From contig NZ_LR746496.1 of assembly GCF_902729405.1 (NCBI RefSeq), positions 3,596,001-3,660,000 on the forward strand: a stretch of 64,000 bases of DNA, written 5' to 3'. The translations under genes and the position numbers were made by a program. Below the pieces are notes generated by a model. It searched no databases. It saw nothing but the letters and a program-made list of their open reading frames with translations, and was not told where the DNA came from. Shown here piece after piece: positions 26,637 to 35,001 of this stretch; the first letter of the stretch is position 1; every line of letters begins with the position of its first letter. This DNA comes from Acididesulfobacillus acetoxydans (lineage in GTDB: Bacteria > Bacillota > Desulfitobacteriia > Desulfitobacteriales > Desulfitobacteriaceae).

Positions 26637-27203
26637 GATCGCCTCACCTCAGGTAACATTATTTTCCGCCCCCTGCCCAGCCGCCCTGCCCAGTGAAAAT
26701 GTAAGAAGTGGTATTCACAAGCGGGTAAGGTCGTTGTCTCCTCTGAGTTCGTACATGCGGTATTGAAGCGCTTCCGCCAGATGCCCGGCCGAAATGTCGG
26801 CCGCGGCTTCCAGGTCAGCGACGCTTCTGGCCACCCGCAAGATCCGGTCATAAGCCCGGGCGCTCAGCCGGTGGAGCCGAAAGGCACGTTGCAGCAGTTC
26901 TTCGGCTCCTTGGTCCAGTCGGCATAGCCGTTGGGTTTCTTGGGCCGTCATCTGGGCGTTGGTGCGCCCTTCACCCAAGCGCTCCCATTGGAGTTCCCGG
27001 GCCCGGATGACCCTCTGCCGAACGGCCTGCGAACCCTCCCCTCCGGTTTCTTGTTTCAGTTCCGCCAAGCTCAGACGGGGGACTTCCACCTGCAAATCGA
27101 AACGATCCAACAGCGGCCCGGAGATTCTCGCCCGGTAGCGCTGGATTTGCAAGGGCGTGCAAGAGCATGTCCTTCCAGGATCACCCAAAAATCCACACGG
27201 ACA
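26602..27203. repeat. Right copy of ~602-bp direct repeat
   Basis: Contains the 3' third of the intact comM and the 5' end of the truncated antitoxin. It is the partner of 2664-3265, same orientation, about eight mismatches counted by eye. Confidence 0.9.
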
Positions 27204-28286
27204 CGGATTCATTGAGGCCACCAGGCTGAGATCCGCGGGATAATCCGTGCTTCCTTTCTGACGTGTCACGGTGATGCAGCGGTCTTCCAGTGGTTGTCTC
27301 AAGGCTTCGAGCACGGTTCGCGGGAATTCGGGCAATTCATCCAAAAAGAGAACGCCGTGGTTGGCCAAACTGATTTCCCCGGGCCGTACTTCCTTCCCTC
27401 CCCCCAGAATACCGGATAAGCTGGCGCTGTGATGCGGATGGCGGAAGGGGCGCTCGCTGACGAGTTTCCCATTGGCCGGCAGCATCCGGGCCACACTGTA
27501 GAGCTGGGTCACCTCCATGCTCTCCGGTCCGCTCAGAGGCGGAAGGATGCCGGGATAGGCCTTGGCTAAGAGTGTCTTGCCGGAGCCCGGCGGACCGACG
27601 AGAAGGACGTTGTGCCCCCCTGCAGCCGCGATTTCCAAAGCTCTTTTGGCCTGCCGCTGCCCTTTGATATCCGCCCAGTCAACACTCTGAGCACCTTCAG
27701 CCGCCGGGTGGACGTCCTCCTGGAGCGTAACCTCATCCAGAAAGCCACAGCCTTGCGCGAGCGCGTTGCCCAGCTGGGAGAGCGTTTCGGCCGAGGCACT
27801 GGTTACAGCCGAAACTAAACGGGCCTCTGCCAAGTTCCCCGGCGGGACGATGAGACTCAGCCGATAGCCCGATATTTGCCCTCCAGGCACCTCTGTTTGG
27901 GTCAACGCGGCGGCCATGGTCAAAATACCCGGCACACTGCGTAACATTCCTTCCAAGGACAGTTCCCCGACAAAAACGTAGGGCGCGAGCAAAGACACTT
28001 CAATCTGCCCGGTAGCCGCGAGTATTCCCATGGCGATCGGCAGATCAAAGCCCGACCCCTCCTTGCGCAAATCGGCCGGAGCCAGATTGACGGTGACACG
28101 CTGGAGCGGAAACTCATAACCCGAGTTACGCAGGGATGAACGCACGCGATCCCTCGCTTCCCGAACAGCAGCGGCCGGGAGGCCGACCACGTCGAAATTT
28201 GGCAAACCGTTGGACACATCGACTTCCACCCGAATCAAGTGTGCCTGCAGGCCGGTCAAGGCCATCCCCCAGACAGAAGCAAACAA
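26715..28286 (-). CDS. comM: ComM/YifB family Mg-chelatase-like AAA+ ATPase
   Basis: 523 residues, full length. ComM is a hexameric helicase that promotes branch migration during natural transformation in other bacteria. Visible: N-terminal ChlI-like domain (DVVGLPAAAVREARDRVRS), Walker A GPPGSGKT at about residues 231-238, Walker B LFLDELPEF, a Cys-rich CPCGFLGDPGRTCSC segment, and the C-terminal Mg-chelatase domain. Its 3' end is duplicated at 2777-3265. In related Clostridia it follows yraN; here yraN lies about 4 kb upstream with a two-component system between them. Confidence 0.93.
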   Translation of the reverse strand: MFASVWGMALTGLQAHLIRVEVDVSNGLPNFDVVGLPAAAVREARDRVRSSLRNSGYEFPLQRVTVNLAPADLRKEGSGFDLPIAMGILAATGQIEVSLLAPYVFVGELSLEGMLRSVPGILTMAAALTQTEVPGGQISGYRLSLIVPPGNLAEARLVSAVTSASAETLSQLGNALAQGCGFLDEVTLQEDVHPAAEGAQSVDWADIKGQRQAKRALEIAAAGGHNVLLVGPPGSGKTLLAKAYPGILPPLSGPESMEVTQLYSVARMLPANGKLVSERPFRHPHHSASLSGILGGGKEVRPGEISLANHGVLFLDELPEFPRTVLEALRQPLEDRCITVTRQKGSTDYPADLSLVASMNPCPCGFLGDPGRTCSCTPLQIQRYRARISGPLLDRFDLQVEVPRLSLAELKQETGGEGSQAVRQRVIRARELQWERLGEGRTNAQMTAQETQRLCRLDQGAEELLQRAFRLHRLSARAYDRILRVARSVADLEAAADISAGHLAEALQYRMYELRGDNDLTRL

Positions 28287-28413
28287 TTACCATTCCTCCC
28301 CTTTGAAGGAGAGAATTCGACTTCCAGTTCCGGTAATCCTGCCCAATTTTACTGTGCTCTGCCTTTTTCTTTGCCAGCTCGGATGTGCGCCCTCTGCCAA
28401 AAGCTCCGGAAAG

Positions 28414-30534
28414 TCATTTGTGGCTCCTGTCTCCTCGTTTGGGGATCTCCACCCAAAACGTGCTGCCAACCCCCAGCTGACTCTCGACCCAAACTCTCCC
28501 CTCATGAGCCTCCACGATTTGTTTTACGATCGCCAAGCCCAGCCCCATGCCCCCGTCTTTGCGGGAACGAGCCTTATCGACACGGTAGAACCGTTCGAAA
28601 ATGTGAGCCAGGGCTTCCGGGGGTATCCCCTCTCCCTCGTCCTTCACCCAAAATCTGACCGACCCTGAGAAAACTTCTACTCCCACCTCAACCGTCTTGC
28701 CTCTTCCGGTGTGACGGAGCGCATTGTCCAGGAGATTGATAAAGACCTGGAGCAGTCTGTCCCGGTCCGCGGCAATTTCGCCCGTCGCCGGTAGAATGTA
28801 AAGTCGTACGCCCAAATCATGCGCCTTGCCTTGAAAACGCGGGACCAGCTCCTGCATGAACTCTTTGAGCCGCAGGATAGAGAACTGCAGAGCCTGCTCC
28901 CGCTCCAACCGGCTAATGTCCTGCAGTCTGTGAACCAGTCTGGCCAGGCGCTTACTCTCATCCAAAACAAGACCGATATTCTCTGCTTCTTCCGCTTTGG
29001 GAATAACTCCGTCTTGAATCGCTTCCAGATAGCCCTGGATCAGGTGCAACGGTGTGCGCAGCTCATGGGTAACACTGGCCAGAAATTCGCGCCGCTCTTT
29101 CTCCGCCCGCATAGAGGCACTCACGTCCCGCAGGACAATCACATGTCCGCGAATTCCCCCGCTTTCCGCCAACGAGGCCATTCCCACCTGCAATACTTGC
29201 CGGCCCAGCGCCAGGGTCGGCAAAGGCATGTCACGAATACCGGATGAACCACCCGCGGCGCGGCTCACTCCCGCCCCGTCCTCTGATTCCGGCTCGGCAG
29301 GAAAGTTTTGCCGGCCGCTGCCCTCGGTTTCCGTCGACTCACGGTCCGGCTCCGTCGGGGCCAGAACTTCCCGCTCGCCGCTTCTCCGCGCTTCTGCCGG
29401 CTCACCGGCCGGCTCCGTTCGAGTCGGAGCGTTCTGCGCTTTCGTAAATTCCCCGTCGTCAGGTACGCCCGCTTTTATCGCCGCTTTCGCCGGCTCCGGA
29501 ACACTTTCGCCTGCCGGCAGGTCCGTCGTCGGCCCGGCGACCTCTCGTTTTTCCGCTATAAGCCCGCGCAAAAATTCCAGAATGAGTTCCCGGCGTCCTC
29601 CTCCTCCTTCCTCCCCGTCATCTTGCCATAGCTGCTTGGCCGGATCATTGGCATAAAGCAACTCGCCATCGCTTCCCAGCATAATCACGGCGTCACTGAT
29701 TCCCCTCACAATCCCTTCCAAGAGGCTTTTTTCTTGGGAAAGCCAAGTGACATGATCGTTCAGGCTCCGGCTCATCGAATTTAAAGCTGAAGCCAGCTCT
29801 CCCATCTCATCCCGCCCGGATATTCCTTTGATCGGTTCAAAATCCCCCTGGGCCATGCGACTGGCCGCCTTCTGCATCAGAGCCAGAGGCCGGGTCATTT
29901 GCCTGGCTAAGAACAGGCTGACCAAAGTGGCCAGGGCCACCGCCAGCAAGGAAGCGTAAAGGATTAAGCGCCGGAACGTATCAATACTCTGCTGGACTGG
30001 GACCGGTGAGCTTCCGAGCAAAACCACGCCTGTGACCGGCTTGTGTCCGATCGGGGCCGCGGCAATCAACATGGCCGGTCCGTTGCCGTTGACTGGCAGC
30101 GCCTTAATGGAGAGTGTATTTCCGGCCAAAACCTCCAGCAGGTTGTCTGTACTGAAAAAGTCCGTCGGCTTTAAGGTCCGCCCCCACATTAAACCGCCGT
30201 CCCAACCCGTCCCTGCGGGTACCCCCGACGGATAAATCGTGCCCATGACCGCTAGTGTTGCACCCGAAGCATTAAGGAGTACTAATTGAGTGCCATCCGC
30301 CAGCTTTGTGCCCTGAATGGCCCTGAAGCGCTCATTCCAGCTCTGTAGCGGAGCTAACTCACTGGCCGTGGCAGTCGCTTGTGCCTTCAGTGCCGCCAAC
30401 TGCTGCTGAAAGTAGAACCCCGTAAATAGCCAAGTGATCGTAAGACCCAGCCCTCCCAACACTGTCAGAATGAGCAGTGTCATCGCCAACCACAGCTTGA
30501 TGGAAATACTTAATGGATGGTTGAACTTGAACAT
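28414..30534 (-). CDS. Sensor histidine kinase (HAMP-PAS-HisKA-HATPase)
   Basis: 706 residues. A membrane helix near residues 12-35, an extracytoplasmic sensor, a second helix (~190-212), HAMP, a PAS-like region, then the kinase core with H490 in SVTHELRTPLHL, N-box NLLDNALRHT and G-boxes DEGEGIPP and GMGLGLAIV. It phosphorylates the response regulator encoded upstream on the same strand. Unusual: an acidic, Pro/Glu/Ala-rich, low-complexity insert of about 110 residues (~335-445) splits the PAS region. Signal unknown. Confidence 0.92.
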   Translation of the reverse strand: MFKFNHPLSISIKLWLAMTLLILTVLGGLGLTITWLFTGFYFQQQLAALKAQATATASELAPLQSWNERFRAIQGTKLADGTQLVLLNASGATLAVMGTIYPSGVPAGTGWDGGLMWGRTLKPTDFFSTDNLLEVLAGNTLSIKALPVNGNGPAMLIAAAPIGHKPVTGVVLLGSSPVPVQQSIDTFRRLILYASLLAVALATLVSLFLARQMTRPLALMQKAASRMAQGDFEPIKGISGRDEMGELASALNSMSRSLNDHVTWLSQEKSLLEGIVRGISDAVIMLGSDGELLYANDPAKQLWQDDGEEGGGGRRELILEFLRGLIAEKREVAGPTTDLPAGESVPEPAKAAIKAGVPDDGEFTKAQNAPTRTEPAGEPAEARRSGEREVLAPTEPDRESTETEGSGRQNFPAEPESEDGAGVSRAAGGSSGIRDMPLPTLALGRQVLQVGMASLAESGGIRGHVIVLRDVSASMRAEKERREFLASVTHELRTPLHLIQGYLEAIQDGVIPKAEEAENIGLVLDESKRLARLVHRLQDISRLEREQALQFSILRLKEFMQELVPRFQGKAHDLGVRLYILPATGEIAADRDRLLQVFINLLDNALRHTGRGKTVEVGVEVFSGSVRFWVKDEGEGIPPEALAHIFERFYRVDKARSRKDGGMGLGLAIVKQIVEAHEGRVWVESQLGVGSTFWVEIPKRGDRSHK

Positions 30535-31234
30535 AGTACTCCTCTATCCCCACCCCCTGGGCGGCACCACGTCTAAACCAGTTTTCTCGCAAGGGTCATC
30601 CGTAGGAAAAACCGCCTTGGTCTTGGTGATTTTCCGCTGTACGATTATCCGTCCGTCACAACCGTATTCGTTCCCTGGACGGGCACCACCGCGAGGTGAA
30701 AACCTGATGACAGGCCCCTCAAGCCAGGAAATACGACTTGCCTTAGACAGCACTACTCTAGGGGGTTATACTTTCTGCTCTTTCAGGTCCTCGAGGACTA
30801 TCAAAGCCCCCTCGGAAACATAGCTGCGAAATTCAAAATTACGAGGCTTCGTGGCAGGGAAAAAGTTGAACCCTGTCCCAGACAGCACTACTCTGGGGTT
30901 AAAGCTCTTCGCCCCTATACGGCTTATGACGCGTTCTTTACCCCCGAGCTCCCCCTCCGCGCGTTTGAACCGGGCAACTCCCGCCGGGGAAATACTCGCG
31001 ATTAGGGCAACTTTCGCTTGACCCCCGCAGCCTCCGCTACCCCTGCCGCAGCCGGCTCCCGCTGCAAACAAAGCCTTTGTGCCGCCTTGACTTCTCGCCC
31101 AAGAGCGACTTCGCCGCAGCCGGCTAAATACCGAGACAGCCTTTATGCGGCTTTGGCGGAATGCCAATCTTGCCTTTGGAGAGCAGTACTCAGTGCTGAG
31201 ATAGACTTTGTGCCGCCTTGACCCCGCAAGGGCT
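30535..31234. other. Repeat-bearing 700-bp spacer between regulator and kinase genes
   Basis: An unusually long gap inside a two-component operon. Two copies of an AGACAGCACTACTCT element followed by a GGGGTTA-like tail lie near 30746 and 30879. Degenerate units of about 67-70 bp occur at 31045-31222: GCCGCAGCCGGCT at 31045 and 31113, and a GCCTTTGTGCCGCCTTGAC-like motif near 31072, 31138 (diverged) and 31206. A minus frame of 161 codons spans it, but it is basic, low in complexity and unlike any family, so I do not call it a gene. Confidence 0.5.
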
Positions 31235-31918
31235 TTACGCGCTCGGGTCAAACTTGTACCCCACGCCCCACACGGTTGCCACCATTCGCTTAACTTTCGG
31301 ATCCGTAAGTTTCTCTCTCAGTTTTTTGATATGCGTATCCACTGTACGCGCGTCGCCGTAAAAATCGTAACCCCAAACCGTTTCCATCAATTGCTCCCGG
31401 GAAAACACTCTCCCCGGATTTTTCGTGAGAAAATACAGAAGCTCGAATTCCCGCGGTGTCAGGGCAATTCCTTCCTCTCCGACCGTAACGATGTGTTTTT
31501 CCTTATTGATTTTCAAAGGACCGTAAGCGATGTCTTTTTCAATCCGGTCCATCTGCCCGCCTGAGCGGCGCAGGAGGGCTTTAACTCGGGCAACCAGCTC
31601 CCGGGTGCTGAAAGGCTTTACCAAATAGTCATCCGCTCCCAATTCGAAACCCAGAATCCGGTCGAATTCCTCCCCCCTGGCGGTAAGAAAGATGATCGGG
31701 ACATTGGAGCTCTCCCGGATTTCCCGGCACACCCTCCAACCGTCAATTTCGGGCATCATCAGATCAATAATCAGCAAAGCAAAGCGGCCCGCGCGAAACT
31801 TTTCCAAAGCCACCCGGCCGTTTTCGGCCTCAATTACCTCATACCCTTCCCTCTGAAGATAGAGCCTGACCAGACTCCGAATCTTCTCTTCGTCATCCAC
31901 AACCATAATGGGATCCAT
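31235..31918 (-). CDS. OmpR/PhoP family response regulator
   Basis: 227 residues. Receiver domain at 1-120 with acidic pocket VVDDEE, phospho-acceptor Asp52 (LIIDLMMP) and conserved Lys (YLVKPF), then a winged-helix DNA-binding domain (REFELLYFLTKNPGRVFSR, VDTHIKKLREKL). Start ATG 31918. It is upstream of its cognate kinase by a 700-bp spacer. Targets unknown; no binding site recognised. Confidence 0.95.
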   Translation of the reverse strand: MDPIMVVDDEEKIRSLVRLYLQREGYEVIEAENGRVALEKFRAGRFALLIIDLMMPEIDGWRVCREIRESSNVPIIFLTARGEEFDRILGFELGADDYLVKPFSTRELVARVKALLRRSGGQMDRIEKDIAYGPLKINKEKHIVTVGEEGIALTPREFELLYFLTKNPGRVFSREQLMETVWGYDFYGDARTVDTHIKKLREKLTDPKVKRMVATVWGVGYKFDPSA

Positions 31919-32337
31919 TGCCCCTGCCCCCTTTGCCGAAGCCGATTTATTTCACTGACTAGCTTATCATAGCACTGATTCGTGATCAATTTGTGACCAA
32001 TCCCTGCCCCATACCCCTACGGCTCTCGAAGATCTTCGATGAGCGACCTGCTCCCTGCTGACGTGCCAGTTGCCCGCTGCCCTTATCACCCTCGACGACC
32101 AACCCTAAACCCAAACCCAAAGCGGAGAATTTCGCTGCGCTGCCCAGACATATAAGAAAAGCGTCGAGGATAAACGTGTCAGCCGAGCGCACGGTCCCGA
32201 TGCGGTAAAGCACTCGTAGAGTACAGAAAAGCAGAGAACTCCGGTTCCCCGCTCCCAAAAGGTCTTCTTTTGAGTGCTCCAACCCCGCGCAACTCCCCGC
32301 GGAAGCCCCCACTTTTCGTCATTGCATGGCTGACCCG
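31919..32337. other. Intergenic region, nothing recognised
   Basis: About 420 bases between the response regulator and yraN. It should hold the two-component promoter on the minus strand. Frames here are antisense shadows without family features, and no repeat or RNA motif was identified. Confidence 0.4.
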
Positions 32338-32802
32338 CTAAAAAACTCCTTTGAGCCAATTGACTTCCGGAACGGCGGTTCCCTTCTGCCAACGCAGCGC
32401 CAGGACATCAAAGCGCACTGGGGGATAGTCCCTGTAACCTTGGGCCAACAAATAGTAGTTCGCCACAGCCCTCAATCGGCGCATTTTGTTACCTGTCACA
32501 CTTTCTTCACCCCAGCCCAGCCGCCCGCTGCTCCGGCCCCTCACTTCTATAAATACTATCCTTTCCCCATCCTGCGCAATTAAGTCAATCTCTCCCCTGG
32601 CGCAACGATAATTGCGCACGAGAACTACGAGGTGCGCCTCGGTCAGGACCTTAAGCGCATAATCCTCTCCCGCCAGTCCCAGACCTTGTTTATAACTGTC
32701 TCCTTGGGAGGGAGTGTTCCCGCCTCCTTGGGGTCGAACGCACCTGTCTCCTTGGGGTACAGATATCGGGCTTTCGCTTTGGGCAGGTCTCTTGCCTTCC
32801 AT
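32338..32802 (-). CDS. yraN: YraN/UPF0102 family nuclease-like protein with repeat-encoded N-terminal extension
   Basis: 154 residues. The core (GLAGEDYALKVL, RNYRCARGEIDLIAQDGERIVFIEVRGR) has the PD-(D/E)XK endonuclease fold typical of UPF0102, a family usually about 115-125 residues long. The extra ~38 N-terminal residues contain an 8-residue repeat (PQGDRCVR, PQGGGNTP, SQGDSYKQ) encoded by 24-bp tandem units. A strong GGAGGAG site just before ATG 32802 supports the long form. Conserved neighbours elsewhere are rnhB and comM. Confidence 0.85.
   Translation of the reverse strand: MEGKRPAQSESPISVPQGDRCVRPQGGGNTPSQGDSYKQGLGLAGEDYALKVLTEAHLVVLVRNYRCARGEIDLIAQDGERIVFIEVRGRSSGRLGWGEESVTGNKMRRLRAVANYYLLAQGYRDYPPVRFDVLALRWQKGTAVPEVNWLKGVF
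32700..32771. repeat. 24-bp tandem repeats in yraN 5' end
   Basis: The motif CTCCTTGGG recurs at 32700, 32724 and 32748, giving a 24-bp period within the yraN coding region and an 8-residue protein repeat. Confidence 0.75.
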
Positions 32803-32939
32803 CGACAGCTCTCCTCCGCCGGAACATGTCGCCGCATTCCGCTTCCTTACATTTTATACCTCTTTTACCCGTCTGGGAACCCTGCCCCCGGTGTTTTCCG
32901 GAAGTAACCTCACACGCTCCTCGTAACCTCACACGCCCC

Positions 32940-33638
32940 TCAACCCGCGTCAGACGAAGGTATCTCTTCTTTATGGCCCGCTCGTGTACCCGGTAAGGGC
33001 CGGTGTCCCTTTCGGAGCAGGTAAATACCGCCCAGAACCAAACCCAAGGGAATGATACTGTTCCGCACCAGGAAATAATACCTCTGAAATTCCGGAGATA
33101 ACCTGTAAATCAGGTTTGTCTCAAAGACACTCATGAACCCCAACAATCCCAGAACCAAAAGTGTGCCGCCGACTAAGCGGTTTTTGCTGCGCAGGAAACT
33201 GAAATCAAACAATTGGGAGTCGAAGAATCCCCGGTCTTCCAAAGTTTCACCCAGTTCCCTTTGCCTTCGCAGATGATGACTTTCAAAGAAACTGAAAAAC
33301 CAAGTCGGAACAATGACCAGCGGGATCACCGCGGTCACATTGATAGCGCCGGCCAAGAAAATGACACCGAAAACAATGATCATCAACTCTAACCCTCGCC
33401 GAAAAAGCCCCATATGCATATGCGCGGCGCCTGGGATCAGACTGAAACAAAAAAACATCAGCCGCTCCCAGAAATTCGTTCCCGGCCCGGGATCGTCCTC
33501 CGGGAAAAGGTTCTCCCGGAGGCAATGCCGACAAACCGTCTTGTCATCTACCTTGATGCTGCATTCCTGACAAATGGGATTCTTGCATCTGATACAGATA
33601 GCCTCGGCTTCCCGGGTCGGATGATAATGACAATTCAT
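32940..33638 (-). CDS. B-box zinc-finger membrane protein
   Basis: 232 residues from ATG 33638, which has the site GAGGGAGGAAG. The N-terminus is a B-box-type zinc ribbon: CHYHPTREAEAICIRCKNPIC, then CSIKVDDKTVCRHC. Four or so membrane helices follow. Such proteins are common in Clostridia beside sigma/anti-sigma genes, and here it lies directly downstream of that pair, 25 bp away. It may be an accessory of the regulatory system; function unknown. Confidence 0.75.
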   Translation of the reverse strand: MNCHYHPTREAEAICIRCKNPICQECSIKVDDKTVCRHCLRENLFPEDDPGPGTNFWERLMFFCFSLIPGAAHMHMGLFRRGLELMIIVFGVIFLAGAINVTAVIPLVIVPTWFFSFFESHHLRRQRELGETLEDRGFFDSQLFDFSFLRSKNRLVGGTLLVLGLLGFMSVFETNLIYRLSPEFQRYYFLVRNSIIPLGLVLGGIYLLRKGHRPLPGTRAGHKEEIPSSDAG

Positions 33639-33663
33639 CTTACTTCCTCCCTCTAAATCGCGC

Positions 33664-34167
33664 TTACTCTTTACCCGGAACCCAGCTGCCCATCTCATCC
33701 TGCCCACGGCCCATCAGACCGAACTTTTCCGCCGCCACACTGAGCGTCTGACTCAAGTGGGTAAAGGGCAACGCAATTTCCTTGCCAAATTGCACGTTCA
33801 AGTCGGCGACCTCACCACTCCTGAGATTGCGACCGACCGGAGTCAGGTTGACCATTAACAGAATAATCCCTGCCGCCAACAGACTGAACCCCAAGTGTTG
33901 CAACCCTTGACCGAAACGGGGAAATCCGGCTTTTGCCCTGTACTTTCCCATATCAATGGCAGCCATCACCTGATCTTTGATCATTGGGGGAGCGATTAAA
34001 GGCACCCGGGCAACCGCCAAGAACCCGCTTGTCTCCCTAATAGCAGCCACTCTTGCCCGGCACTCGGCACAACGCTCAAGGTGTGTCTCCATTTCCCGCA
34101 TTTCCATTCGGCTCAAACTCTTTACGACATAGCTGTGCCATCTATCCCGACTGCGAAAACAAGTCAT
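33664..34167 (-). CDS. Zinc-finger anti-sigma factor (zf-HC2 type)
   Basis: About 167 residues. The N-terminal cytoplasmic zinc finger has the HxxxCxxC signature (HLERCAEC), which holds the sigma factor; a single membrane helix (about residues 100-120, LGFSLLAAGIILLMV) anchors it, with a short outer tail. It overlaps the end of the ECF sigma gene, standard for a sigma/anti-sigma pair. Start MTCFRSRD at 34167 preferred over an upstream start at 34176. Confidence 0.85.
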   Translation of the reverse strand: MTCFRSRDRWHSYVVKSLSRMEMREMETHLERCAECRARVAAIRETSGFLAVARVPLIAPPMIKDQVMAAIDMGKYRAKAGFPRFGQGLQHLGFSLLAAGIILLMVNLTPVGRNLRSGEVADLNVQFGKEIALPFTHLSQTLSVAAEKFGLMGRGQDEMGSWVPGKE

Positions 34168-34714
34168 GGCACACACCTCCTGCTTGCTTGAGCGGGATTT
34201 TTTCCCGCAGCATTTTTCTCCCCCGGCTGAGTCTCGTTTCCACCGTCCGCTTGGAAATAGCCAAAATAAAGGCTATTTCCTGAGGCGTCCATTCTTCAAA
34301 GTAATAGAGCATAAGCACGGTACTGTAACGTTCGGGCAGACAGCCAACCGCCCTATGTACTTCAGCTGCCCTCTCTTGCCGGAGGAACCGTTCCTCCGGG
34401 CCCGCCTCCCCGTCGGAAAGATTGAGCAAGCAAGTGGCTTCTTCACACCGGGGCCTTTTTTTGCGGCTCCAATCTATACAATGGTTTACCGCGATCCGGT
34501 AGAGCCAAGTGGAAAAAGCCGAGCCGTGTTTGAACTTTGCCAAGCTGTTATAGGCTTTGATGAGGATCTCCTGGGTGAGGTCCCGCGCATCTTCAACGTT
34601 TCCGGCATAGTAATAGGCGGTTCGGTAAAGCCGGGTCTGATAGCGATCCACGATGACGGCATATTTCTCGCCATCCCCTTGCAGGATACTCTGAATCAGT
34701 TCTTCATCCCTCAA
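34142..34714 (-). CDS. ECF RNA polymerase sigma factor (SigW-like)
   Basis: 190 residues. Region 2 (YYYAGNVEDARDLTQEILIKAYNSL, STWLYRIAVNHCID) binds core polymerase and the -10; region 4 (RYSTVLMLYYFEEWTPQEIAFIL, SKRTVETRLSRGRKMLRE) binds the -35. It is the first gene of a three-gene run with the anti-sigma factor and the B-box protein. Autoregulation is usual for the group; I did not find a confident ECF promoter upstream. Confidence 0.93.
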   Translation of the reverse strand: MRDEELIQSILQGDGEKYAVIVDRYQTRLYRTAYYYAGNVEDARDLTQEILIKAYNSLAKFKHGSAFSTWLYRIAVNHCIDWSRKKRPRCEEATCLLNLSDGEAGPEERFLRQERAAEVHRAVGCLPERYSTVLMLYYFEEWTPQEIAFILAISKRTVETRLSRGRKMLREKIPLKQAGGVCHDLFSQSG

Positions 34715-35001
34715 ACAGCCATCACCGCCTTCACTACTCTTTAGACGTATTCGCAGCCGAAGCTACGCCAAGTGAGGGTAAGCTGACAGACGAATCTTCT
34801 GGCATGCCCGCACTGTCTCCGTGAAATTGCTTCCGCGGCGGAGGGTAAAGCGGCGTTCGACCGGCGGAGACAAGAACAGCGGTACGGGCCCCCCTGAAGG
34901 GTAAGGGTAACAAAAACAGCAAAACCCCATGGCGCTCAGCTTCCTTCTTAAAGCCAAACGCCCGGGGTTTTAATGCTTACCACCGATTTCGTCTGTTTTT
35001 C

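Noticed and set aside
25496-26851. Long minus frame starting inside comM and running into the OGT fusion
   Set aside because: Its first ~130 codons are read across comM and the repeat in the wrong frame; the real start is ATG 26461.
30766-31251. 161-codon minus-strand frame between response regulator and kinase
   Set aside because: Basic, low complexity, overlaps degenerate DNA repeats and the response regulator's 3' end, and matches no family.
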